DNA of 64,000 nucleotides from Physcomitrium patens (Eukaryota > Streptophyta > Bryopsida > Funariales > Funariaceae). The position numbers and the translations under genes were made by a program. Numbering within the stretch: the first letter of the stretch is position 1; every line of letters begins with the position of its first letter. The stretch is taken from assembly GCF_000002425.4 (NCBI RefSeq), contig NC_037260.1, positions 17,854,274 to 17,918,273 of the forward strand, written 5' to 3'. Below the pieces are notes generated by a model. The model was not told where the DNA came from, did no database searches, and saw only the letters and a program-made list of their open reading frames with translations. Shown here piece by piece: positions 34,640 to 44,699 of this stretch.

Positions 34640-35738
34640 TTATTTTTTGACATATTGTCTTCTTTGATAGCCATATTCTTCATTTTATAGTTGCGCCATT
34701 TCTTTAGATAATGTTGAGTGGTGTGTTTTGGTTATCCACAATATAAGCATAATCTTTCTTGATGACGACAAGTCTTTTTTTATTCAGTAAAAGGTTTAAA
34801 ATGCACTGCATTAATTTACATGTCTTCTACTTCCAATTATACGTTTAGAAAAGATGCTGGTGTTGCAATTGAATTATAATAACATTGAGGCTCTCTTTCA
34901 CAAATCTTCAATTGAAACTCAAAAAGTCGAGTATCATACTTCACAACAAAACCAATTGCTTGACTCAATATTTAAAGATCAAGTAAGTTGAACATCAATT
35001 CTTTTACTTCATATTGTAATCCATAAAAAAATTGACTAATGAATACAACATCATTCCACTAGATATGAATTGCTAGTTGTTGAAATTGTAAAGCATATAA
35101 TGTCATTAATCGATTTCCTAGTTATAAGATATGTAACTTATTAGTTGCAACACAAATTACATCATGTTCTCTATACATAGATTGAAATTCTATTAAAAAT
35201 GCCTCCAAATTATCCAGTGTTGAATTACATCATTTTAAAAAAGATGAAAACCATGATAAAGAAGAACTTAAAAGTAGTTTTTAATAAACCTGACTTGTGA
35301 TCCATGAACAAGATAGCTTTGAGATTGAAGTTCAATCACCAATTGCACCTGATTAATGAATCCACAAAACTTAGATTTTATATCATCAAACTTCTCAAGT
35401 AAACTAATCTTTGATTCTCTGATGCTCAAACAATGTTCCATCATAGATGAAGAAATATGACTTGGTGTAGATATTGAAGCAACTCCAATCACTTCTATAT
35501 CTTTATTTCTTAATAATCTTTTTATTCATTGTAGAAGTAAATTGATTTGATACATTACAAGCATTAACTCTCTCATTTGCTCTTGTATTTGTACCATTGC
35601 ACTCTTCATTTCAGCAAGCTTTGTCATAATAAGACAATAGAAATATAGAATAAAACACTTATAAGAAAAAAATACAAGGAACAATATCAGTTTAGAAGTG
35701 AATAATCTACAACTTCTAATATGCTTATGTCTTATCAA
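34640..35738 (-). pseudogene. gag: gag relic of copy C
   Basis: Open pieces at 35738-35526 and 35492-35268 include KFDDIKSKFCGFINQVQLVIELQSQSY, matching copy D gag (KFDGTRSKIRGFINQVQLV). The knuckle region near 34740 is degraded. The true start ATG probably lies near 35625 (MTKLAEMKSAMVQIQEQMRELM). Confidence 0.7.
35692..35719 (-). other. Leader hairpin of copy C
   Basis: The same TTAGAAG/CTTCTAA stem encloses a 14-base loop with GATTA on the minus strand. It lies between the LTR junction and gag, as in copies A and D. A second inverted repeat (AAGAG/CTCTT with loop agataatcta) lies at 35742-35761. Confidence 0.6.
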
Positions 35739-35811
35739 GAGAAGAGAGATAATCTACTCTTAATCAACAAAAGATAAAGCTTTGATATTATATGTGCACT
35801 CTTTTCAATCT

Positions 35812-36604
35812 GTCAAGAATACAAAACAAAATAAGATACATAAATTTTTGATAATAATATAAATCAATTTAAATCTACTATAAATCATATTTTTTTATAT
35901 CAATGATTAAAATGACATGAGGTTCTTTTTCATGCTTCTTTTAATTACTAATATTTATAGTTTTTATAAGTAGTACATATAGATAAAAGACCAATATAAA
36001 TATTAGTCTTAATAAATAATCCTTATTATTCAACAATGAATAAAAATACTAAATCAACAAAGATAAGTTCCTCTAAGACTTATAAAGACTCTATTTTGAC
36101 AAGTAACATTCTAATTTTCTATTTTTCCAAGGATTTCTATACTACTTACTATATCTTGTGATTTAAAGCATTCTAAATGCATATTTTTATTCTAAAATAA
36201 TAACTGAGTCAACTTGATGACTCATACATGGCGACCATTTGGGACGACTTGAAAAGGAGAAGAACCTAGAACTATCGTTCTAAAATGCTATTGAATAAAA
36301 AAAAGAATTGTCTATAAAAGTATTTTAACAACTATCCAAGATAACAATGAGTAATTTGCTACTAATCTGATAGAATTAAAGTAGGTTTTGTTCTATAGAT
36401 CTAAAAAAAGAAGACAAAGAAAATTAAATCTAATCCAAGACTTTATAATTATATATAAAAAAATGAAATCAAAGCTAAGAAATAAAAAAGTGGTTTTTTT
36501 AGATTCTTCTTTAATATGAGAGGATTTTATTGTCAACCTTTTGAGGTCTAAATCCATTGGCTGTCAAAGTTGGTCTTTTCCTGTACAAATACTAGCTTAT
36601 TGAG
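35812..36604. other. AT-rich spacer between two head-to-head chromoviruses
   Basis: No gene is recognised. This is where the 5' LTR of copy C would be expected, but no similarity to its 3' LTR is visible. The right end meets the 5' LTR of copy D. Confidence 0.5.
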
Positions 36605-37164
36605 TGTCACGGACATACAGATGTAAGCCACTAATTACATGTATAAATAAAGTAGAAATAAGTAGAAGTAAGTAAAAATAAATTAATTCTATAATATTTG
36701 ATATGGAAGCTTCTTAGAAGCTTCATAGATACTACTTTGACTTTATAGGTGTCTTTAATTGACTTTTTGGGATTAAAAACATGGTCAACAAGTTGGCCAT
36801 GTACCACACATGTTATTAGCTTGAAGACCAAGCTAACTATATGGCCCATACGTAGAAAAACTTGCCTTGTAAATCATGGCATGTGTCTTACAAAGTCAAC
36901 ACATATTGGAGGTCCTATAGAACATCGCCACGTAGTCTCGAGTAAGATAGTATATATAGAAACAAGAGTGAAGCCTTCTTCACTCTTGTCAACTCTTTTC
37001 TTGCTTCCAGTCTAGTTTCAAGGATCTCTGCTTTTCTTGGCTTTTGGCAATAGCCATTCTAATTTCTTTCTTAATATATATATCAAATTATTTCTATTTT
37101 TTCATCTTCCTTTGAGAAAAGTCTCACTTGTTTATTTATTTTTATCATGTTCTTATCCTTGACA
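36605..37164 (+). repeat. 5' LTR of copy D
   Basis: It begins TGTCACGGACA and ends TTATCCTTGACA. TATATATA lies at 36951-36958. Two GAAGCTTC palindromes (36708-36727) resemble heat shock half-sites and may be the seed of the larger array seen in copy A. Confidence 0.9.
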
Positions 37165-37254
37165 GATTGAAAAGAATACACTTATAATATTAGAGCTTTG
37201 TCTAATCTTTATTAAGAGTGGATTATCCTTTTTTCTTCATAAGACATACGCATA

Positions 37255-37282
37255 TTAGAAGTTGCGGATTACCTTCTTCTAA
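37255..37282 (+). other. Leader hairpin of copy D
   Basis: A 7-bp perfect stem (TTAGAAG/CTTCTAA) encloses the 14-base loop TTGCGGATTACCTT. The loop matches copy A's hairpin loop (complement of 3967-3980) at 13 of 14 bases. The stem differs by a paired G:C to A:T change. A weaker relative with GTGGATTATCC lies at 37214-37236. Confidence 0.65.
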
Positions 37283-37377
37283 ACTGATATTGTCTTTAGT
37301 ATTTTTTTTTTTTCTCAAGTCCTCTCTTCTATTTGTCTTGAGCGATATTAGACATCTTTTCTTTTCTAAGTGTTATC

Positions 37378-38310
37378 ATGGCAGAACTTGTTGAAATGAA
37401 GAGTGCAATGGCACAAATGTAAGAACAATTGAGGGAGTTAATGCTTGCATTGCATCAATTCAATTTATAACGACTATGAGCAACAAGATTGGCAGGAAGT
37501 GAAGATATAGAAATGATTAGAGTTGCTTCAACATTTGCACCAAATCATATCCCTTCTCCTATGGTGGAATATCCTTCCAATATTAGAGAACCAAGAATTG
37601 CCCTATCTGAGAAGTTTGATGGCACCAGATCCAAGATTAGAGGATTTATCAATCAAGTACAACTTGTGATTGAACTTCAATCCCAAAGCTATTCAAGTCC
37701 AAGATCGCAAGTTAGATTTATTGGTACGCTTCTTTCAAATTCAGCATTATCATGGTTTTCATCTTTTCTTGAATGACGAGATCCAATATTGGATAATCTA
37801 GAGGCTTTTTTGGCAGAGTTTCGAACCATGTATGGAGAACATGATGCAATTCATATTGCAACCAATAAGATCCATCTTTTACAATAATGTAATCGATCAG
37901 TAACGTTATATGCTTTATAATTTTGACAACTTGCAATTGATATGAAGTGGGATAATGCTGCACTTATTAGCCAATTTTTTTACAGATTATAATATGAGGT
38001 AAAAGAATTAATGCTCAACTTACCTGATCCTTAAATATTAAGTTGAGCAATTGACTTTGCTGTGAAGTGTGACAATCACCTTTTTGAATTTCGATCTGAG
38101 AGACATACAAGTGGACCTCAACATAACTATAATTCAATAGCAACACCAACATCTCTTCAACACATACATTCGGAAGTAGAGGACATGCAAATTAATTCAG
38201 TACGTTTCAAATCTCTTACTGAGCAAGAAAAGACTCGTCGTCATAAAGAAGGATTGTGCTTATATTGTGGAGAACCTAAGCACACTGCTCAATATTACCC
38301 AAAGAAGTGA
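37378..38310 (+). pseudogene. gag: gag relic of copy D
   Basis: The ATG at 37378 begins MAELVEMKSAMAQM. The core at 37489-37776 includes KFDGTRSKIRGFINQVQLV and LLSNSALSWFSSFLE. The knuckle near 38258-38305 reads CLYCGEPKHTAQYY, so the last cysteine is tyrosine. Several TAA and TGA stops replace glutamine, arginine or tryptophan positions. Confidence 0.85.
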
Positions 38311-38399
38311 CGCAACCATAAAATGAGGAGTACGACGATCAAAGAAGATAGTATATCAAAAAACAAATTTGTCCAATTAGAATAGAGATCGTGTGGCTG

Positions 38400-40240
38400 A
38401 AACCTTTTACAATGCCTAGTGAAGGTCTTATCCTCTCCTCAGAATCTTCTCCATGTTTTACGATAAATATTATTCTAAGACCTAAATATCTCAAAGCCTT
38501 TGTCTTGCTAGATTCAAGAGCTTCATCATATTTCTTAAATGAAAAATTTGCTAAAAGATAAAGTATATTTTTAGTAAAGAAAACTAAACTTGTTCTTATA
38601 GAAGTTATAAATGGTCGTCCATTGTCTTCAAGCGATATTATTCATGAAATCCTTCCTATAGAAATAACAACTAATGGTCATAGTAGCTTTATAATATTTA
38701 ATATCATTAGATCTCCTTCTAATCCAGTTATTTTAGGTTTATCATGGTTAAAAAAATATAACTTTAAAATAGATTGAACTTCTCATAGTCTTGATTTTTC
38801 GGAAAATATAACTAAGAGTATAGTTAATCAAGTAGAAAGTCATAAATCTAGTATAATTAAACCTATATTTGTATGTGTAAGTACTTTCTTGCATGTTGCA
38901 AAAGAAGGATCACCTTGTGTCATTTATGCCACACCTGTTTCTACTAGTAGAAAGACTTTAAGTAGCATTCCAAGCCAATATCAAGATTTTGAAGATGTAT
39001 TTGAGAAAAAAAATGCAGATATTCTTCTGAAACATCATTCCTATGACTGCTCAATTGACCTTCAAGAATGAGCACAATCGCCATTTGGACCAATCTATAA
39101 TTTATTTCAAAATGAGTTAGCTAAACTCAAGGAGTGTATTGAAGAAAATTTGGCCAAGAACTTCATATGTCAATCTAAATCTCTAGAAGGAGCTCCAATT
39201 TTATTTGTAAAGAAAAAAGATGGATTATTGCGGATGTGTATTGATTATTGAGGACTCAACAAAATCACTATCAAAAATAGGTATCCACTACCTTTGATAT
39301 CTGGACTTCTTGATCAATTAAATCAAGCTAAGATCTATACAAAAATAGATCTACAGAGAGTATACAATTTGATACGCATCAAAGAAGGAGATGAATGGAA
39401 GACTGCGTTTTGAACAAGATATGGACATTTTGAATACAACGTCATGCCTTTTGGACTTACAAATGCACCAGTAGCATTCCAACATCTAATAAATGATGGC
39501 TTTTGGGAGTTTTTAGATGATATTGTTGTCTGTTACCTAGAAGACATCTTAATCTATTCTAAGAACTCAGAAGAACATGAACTTCATGCTTGCCAAGTAT
39601 TAAAAAACTAAGAGATGTAAGATTCTATGCCAAGATAAAAAAGTGTGTATTTCATACTACTCAAGTCAATTTTTTAGGATACATCATTTTAAATGATGGA
39701 CTTATGATAGATTCTAAGAAAGTTCAAACTATTATGGATTGGAAGATCTCAAAAATGATAAGAGATGTCTAATGCTTTTTAAGATTTGCCAACTATTATC
39801 AGATCTTCATCAAAGACTTCTCTCAAGTTGTAGCTCCACTTACATGTTTGACTTGCAAAGACAAACTTCAATGGAATTAAGAAGCAGAAGTAGCATTTGA
39901 AGCTTTGAAGATAGCCTTTGTTTCTGCACCAATCTTGTATCACGTCGATTTTTCTAAGCCATTTTTTGTGAAAACAGACGCATCAGACTTTGCTTTGGAT
40001 GTTGTATTGTCACAAATGAAAATAGATGATAAACTTCATCCAATAGCTTTTCATTCCAAAAATTTTTTAGCAACCAAGATCAACTACAAGATCTATGACA
40101 AAGAACTTCTTGCAATCGTAGATTCGTTTTAAGAATGGCGCCATTATCTAGAAGATACTTCTAGCCCAATCATAGTATATATGGATCACAAGAACCTTGA
40201 ATATTTTATGTCAACACGTGTTTTGAATCGTCACCAAATC
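38400..40240 (+). pseudogene. pol: Protease, RT and RNase H relic of copy D
   Basis: The protease has LLDSRASSYFLNEKF (DSG became DSR) near 38505. RT runs from [20 protein letters not shown] (39150) to YLEDILIYSKN (about 39535), where the active site YLDD has become YLED. A TGA follows KTAF at about 39411, where a relative has tryptophan-type sequence nearby. RNase H (39905-40230) keeps KTDASDFALDVVLSQM and [10 protein letters not shown]. Confidence 0.88.
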
Positions 40241-40379
40241 TGTTAGAGTATCTCTTTGTCAAGATTTGAATTCAAGATCACTTATTGATCAAAAAAACAA
40301 CAAGGTTTGTCACATGCACTCTCTAGATGATCTTATCTTGCATCAAAGAAAGGAGATGTTACTTTTGATCAATAACAAA

Positions 40380-41908
40380 AAATTCTCTTGAAGCCAGAGC
40401 ATCTTCATCTTCGAGCAATGATAATATCACTAACTATTGGTTCAACTTTTATTAAGCAAGTTCAGTCAAGTATGTCTTGTGATCCTCTTATTCATGATAT
40501 TAAGAAAAATTCTTCAAAGTCTCATGATACTTTCAAGTTTGAATTCAAGAAGAACCTACTATATTTTGACCCTGGTCTATATGTTCCAGAAAGTGAAGCT
40601 CGATTATGTGTTCTTCAAGCTCATCATGACTTTCCAACAGCAAGACATTTTGGATATAATAAAACTTTGGAACCACTATCCTAGGACTTTTGGTAGCCAC
40701 AAATGTGGAAAGCAGTCAAAGATTTTGTATAATCTTGTGATGTTTGCTCGAGATCAAAAACTCCTCATCATTGACTTTATGAACTTCTTCAACCATTACC
40801 CATTCCAGAACAACTATGGTCTTCTATTTCTATGGATTTCATCACAGATCTTCCAATCTCACGTTCTTATGACTCTATATTCATGATAGTAGATCATTTT
40901 ACTAAAATGGCACATTTTGTACCATGTACAAAATCTATCACAGGTGAAGAAACAGCTAAGCTCTTTCTTAACAATATCTATCGCTATTATGGATTACTCA
41001 AGGATATTATATCAGATAAGGGAACTCAATTTGTACCAAGATTTTGGTGGACTCTTTTCAAGATTATAAAAGTAGATATAAAACTATCTTTAATATTCCA
41101 TCTTCAAACTGATGGACAAATGGAGCGTGTTAATCAAGTTTTGGAGCAGTATTTAAGATGTATCATTAACTACCAACAAGATGATTGGACAATTCTTTTG
41201 CCATTGGTAGAATTTACTTACAATAATGCGGTACATTCTTCTACAAAACAAACACCTTTCTTTGCTAATTATGGTTATCATCTATAATTTGATACTTTTG
41301 ACTTTTCAAAAGTTGATAATCATGCTGCGAAGGATTTGGCAATTCATTTATCAGAGCTACATACAACGATGAAGGCGCAGTTAAAAGAAGCTTAAGAACA
41401 ACAAAAGATCAATGTGGATGTCTATCGAAAGAAACAACCACCATTCTACATGGATGATAAGGTATAGTTACTTTGTCATAATATCAAGACTACTTATCTT
41501 TGTGACAAGTTGGACTATCAAAGACTTAGACCATTTTCTATTTTTGTACAAATCAATTTGGTTGCATATCATTTATACCTACTAGAGTCAATGAAAATCC
41601 ATCCAATATTCTACGTATCTCTTCTTGAACCATACAAGATAGTGGACATATCAAGAAGAAGACAAGCTCTATCTCCTCCTATAGAAGTGAACAATAATAA
41701 AGAGTTTAAAGTGGAAGAAGTCTTAGATTCAAGGCGGTGCCAAAATAAATTGGAATATCTTGTCCATTGGCGCGGATATGATATTAGTGAATGCATATGG
41801 GAGCCTATAAAAATCTTGCAAATGCAACAAAGGCGGTGGAGGCTTTTCATCAATGACATCCATCAAAATCAAGATGAAAACCTTTTTTATAAAAGAAACA
41901 ACATCTAG
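40380..41908 (+). pseudogene. pol: Integrase and chromodomain of copy D
   Basis: The finger part is near 40610-40745 (AHHDFPTARHFGYNKT, then CDVCSRSK). The core at 40832-41287 is uninterrupted and keeps IVDHFTKMAHF, SDKGTQFVPRFW and MERVNQVLEQYL, hence the D-D-E residues. The C-terminal part includes MKIHPIFYVSLLEPYK. The chromodomain at 41695-41830 (VEEVLDSRRCQNKLEYLVHWRGYDISECIWEP) keeps its aromatic residues and shows that this family is a chromovirus. Stops occur at a few places between these parts. Confidence 0.9.
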
Positions 41909-42435
41909 GGAAGATAACATTCTACTTTCAATCTTTTTTTGTAGCTTCTTTGTAGTTGTGATGCTCAGGAGATGGAGAACCAACAACCAGCAGATTTGAC
42001 TTAAGAGCCTTCGTTTGCTGACCTGTCGGATGATACATTACGATTGTCACAACCTTCAAGACGACGCAATTGACATGAAGATCTTCAAGAACGACATATT
42101 CTTCCTCGAATAGATGGCAAAATAAAAAGCGTTTGATATCACGACCTTGGAAGGGACTCCCGATGTTTGGTGATTTTACTAGAGGTAGAAACAACTCGTG
42201 ATGGTATTTCAAATATTTTATTTGAACGAAGTTATGAAGGCCTCAACAATGATCAAATAACTAGGTAGTCTTCCCGGCTTTGTATGGGACACTACCGATG
42301 ATTGAAAGATCCTATCAATCATCTTCGAAGAGAATAAAGATCAAAATATGTGGCAAATATAATTTGTCGCATCATAGATTTCTTCAACATATGATTACCA
42401 CTTTTCATAGAACTCGTTCCTAGAAGGAGTGATAA

Positions 42436-42900
42436 TGTCACGGACATACACATGTAAGCCAATAATTACATGTATAAATAGATAGAAGTAAGTAAAAGTA
42501 GATAAAAGTAAGTTAATTCTATAGTATTTGATATGGAAGCTTCCCAAAAGCTTCATAGATACTACTTTGACTTTATAGGTATCTTTAATTGACTTTTTGG
42601 GATTAAAAACGTGGTCAACAAGTTGGCAATGTGCCACACATGTTGTTAGTTTGAAGACCAAGCTAATTATATGGCCTACATGTAGAAAAACTTATCTTGT
42701 AAATCATGGCATTTGTCCTACAAAGTTGACACATATTGGAGGTCCTATAGAACATTGCCACATAGCCCCTAGTTAGATAGTATATATAGAGATAAAAGTA
42801 AAGCCTTCTTCACTCTTGTCAACTCCTTTCTTGCTTCCAGTCTAGTTTCAAGGATCTCTAGTTTTCTTGGCTTTTGGCAATAGCCATTCAAATTTCTTTC

Positions 42901-42943
<43 letters not shown>

Positions 42944-43022
42944 AGTTATTTCTATTTTATTATCTTTCTTTGAGAGAAGTCTCACTTATTTATTTATCTT
43001 TATCATGTTCTTGTCCTTGACA
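42436..43022 (+). repeat. 3' LTR of copy D
   Basis: It begins TGTCACGGACA right after the purine tract and ends TTGTCCTTGACA. It matches the 5' LTR along its length, with an expanded TA run at 42904-42941. The sequence after 43022 is unrelated to the leader after 37164, which fixes the LTR end. Confidence 0.9.
42904..42941. repeat. (TA)n run inside the 3' LTR of copy D
   Basis: About 38 bases of TA repeat; the 5' LTR has only a short version at the same place, so it expanded after insertion. Confidence 0.95.
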
Positions 43023-43474
43023 TCTAGTCCCTTCAATATCTTCTTTAACTTACTTATGCTTTACTTCTGAATTTTTACATTCTAATCATCATTCTTTACT
43101 TAATCATTTTTCATAATTAATTCAAACATCCAACATATTGAATTAACAATCCTAGGACTAATTAATCTATTTTATCCATATCTTACAAAAACGAATTTCT
43201 ACCCATTCTACAATATGGTAGTATTAGACTTTATTTCTAATATCTATACAAAGTTAGAGAGCCAGTTGATGGTTCAATTAAGACTTATTACTAATAGAAG
43301 ATTAATACCAATACTAGAAATAGAAGTAGGTCAATACCTCAAAGGATAATGACATGTTTTTCTCATTTAATAAGTTTAATTCTCTTCAAATTTTTCATGC
43401 TTGTTTTCAATTAAGAAATTGAGAGGTTTGTGAAATATTAAGTAAGATCAATAATTTAATTAATAGATATTGAG

Positions 43475-43890
43475 GTTCTAAACTATGTTAGGATTGATTT
43501 GAGTTTTAGGTTTTGATTAGGATTTGGTTCAAGATTTTAGGATTTGATTAAGGTTTAGAATCTAAGATTTTTTTAAAATTTTATTAAGATCTATCTAAGA
43601 TTTTATTAGGATTTTTCTAGAATTTAGTTAGGATTTGACTAGAATTTGATTAAAGATTGTCTAAGATTTGATTAGAATTTGTCTAGGATTTGGTTAGGAT
43701 TTGACTAAGCTTTGATTAGGATTTATTTAAGATTTATCTAAGATTCATCTAGAATTTATTTAGGATTTGATTAGGATTTGTCTAAGATTTGGTTAAAATT
43801 TGATCTAAGGTTTGTCTAGATATTGATTAAATTTTAATTAAGATTTATTTAAGATTTTTTATATTTATTTAAAAATTTATTTAAAAATTT
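43475..43890. repeat. Degenerate minisatellite, about 11-bp period
   Basis: Variants of a unit like GGATTTGnyTA recur about every 11 bases over 400 bp (for example ggatttgatta, ggatttgtcta, agatttggtta). Single-base changes and occasional length changes indicate an old array. It lies between copy D and copy E. Confidence 0.8.
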
Positions 43891-44034
43891 AATTAAACTT
43901 GATTAATATTTGATTATATTTATTAAATTATAATTATAATTTATATATGATTTTATTAGAATTTTAGGATTTATTATTGTAATTTTCTTTTATCTTCCAC
44001 AACCAAATACTTGGTACATTCTCAAGCAAGACTT
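43891..44034. other. AT-rich spacer, no gene
   Basis: AT-rich sequence between the minisatellite and the LTR remnant of copy E; nothing recognised. Confidence 0.6.
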
Positions 44035-44470
44035 CACATAGTATAATAATAGTTTTGACTTTAGACATATTTGTAATTGAATGGTAGATTAGAAACTTAG
44101 TCAATAAGTTAACCATGTGTTACACGTATTGATAGCTTATAGAATAAGTTAACTATATGACACACATATAAAAAACTTGCCTTACAAGTTAAAATACATG
44201 TTTTACAAAGTCAACATGTATTGGAGGTTCTATAGAACATTGCCATGTAGCTCCTAACTAAAAGTATATATAGAAGTAAAAATGAAGTCTTTTTTACTCT
44301 TGTCAATGGCTTTGTAGTCCATAGTCTTGTTTTAAGACTTTCAAGACTTCTTGACTTTGACAATAGCCATTCTAGTTCAATATATTATCATCTTTGAATG
44401 ACTTTCTAATCTTTTTAAGTGACATAAGAATATATTGAGTTTACTTTTTTTAAGATTCACTTCTTTGATA
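44035..44470 (+). repeat. 5' LTR remnant of copy E
   Basis: It aligns with the copy D LTR from its middle onward (tattggaggttctatagaacattgccat; tatatatagaagtaaaaatgaagtc). The end at ctttgata/atttgataag matches the copy B junction cttgaca/atttgacaaa. The upstream third is missing. Confidence 0.65.
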
Positions 44471-44699
44471 ATTTGATAAGATTATTAACTCATTATTTTT
44501 GTCTTGTTTTAGAAGTGAGTGAATTATCCTATTTCTATTGTTATATTTTTAAGGTTACAAACTATCCACCTTTAAATAAATAGTTTGGTTTTTAAATTTT
44601 GATTTTTTTTTAAAGAGAGTAGATCATCTTTCTTTGAAAAAAAATATATATATATTTGATAATAGAGATTATAGATTAGCCTCTTCTAATTTGACTTAT

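Larger units (their letters stand above)
30032..35811 (-). mobile_element. Chromovirus-type Ty3/gypsy element, copy C
   Basis: Minus-strand order: leader with hairpins (35811-35690), gag (about 35738-34640), protease/RT/RNase H (34615-32790), integrase and chromodomain (32250-31210), 3' LTR (30561-30032). The leader junction at 35811 reads TTGACAGATTGAAAAGAGTGCAC, as in copy D at 37159. The sequence further upstream does not resemble the 3' LTR, so the 5' LTR appears replaced or too diverged. Many stops, and the RT active site is lost. Confidence 0.88.
36605..43022 (+). mobile_element. Chromovirus-type Ty3/gypsy element with both LTRs, copy D
   Basis: A full-length element of about 6.4 kb: 5' LTR 36605-37164, leader, gag 37378-38310, protease/RT/RNase H 38400-40240, integrase 40380-41500, chromodomain 41695-41840, 3' noncoding region with a purine-rich tract (agaaggagtgataa), and 3' LTR 42436-43022. 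The LTRs look roughly 90% alike by eye, apart from a longer TA run in the 3' one. Coding frames carry many stops. No matching target duplication is evident (ttgag before, tctag after). Confidence 0.94.

Noticed and set aside
36605..43022. Target-site duplication around copy D
   Set aside because: The five bases before (ttgag) and after (tctag) do not match.
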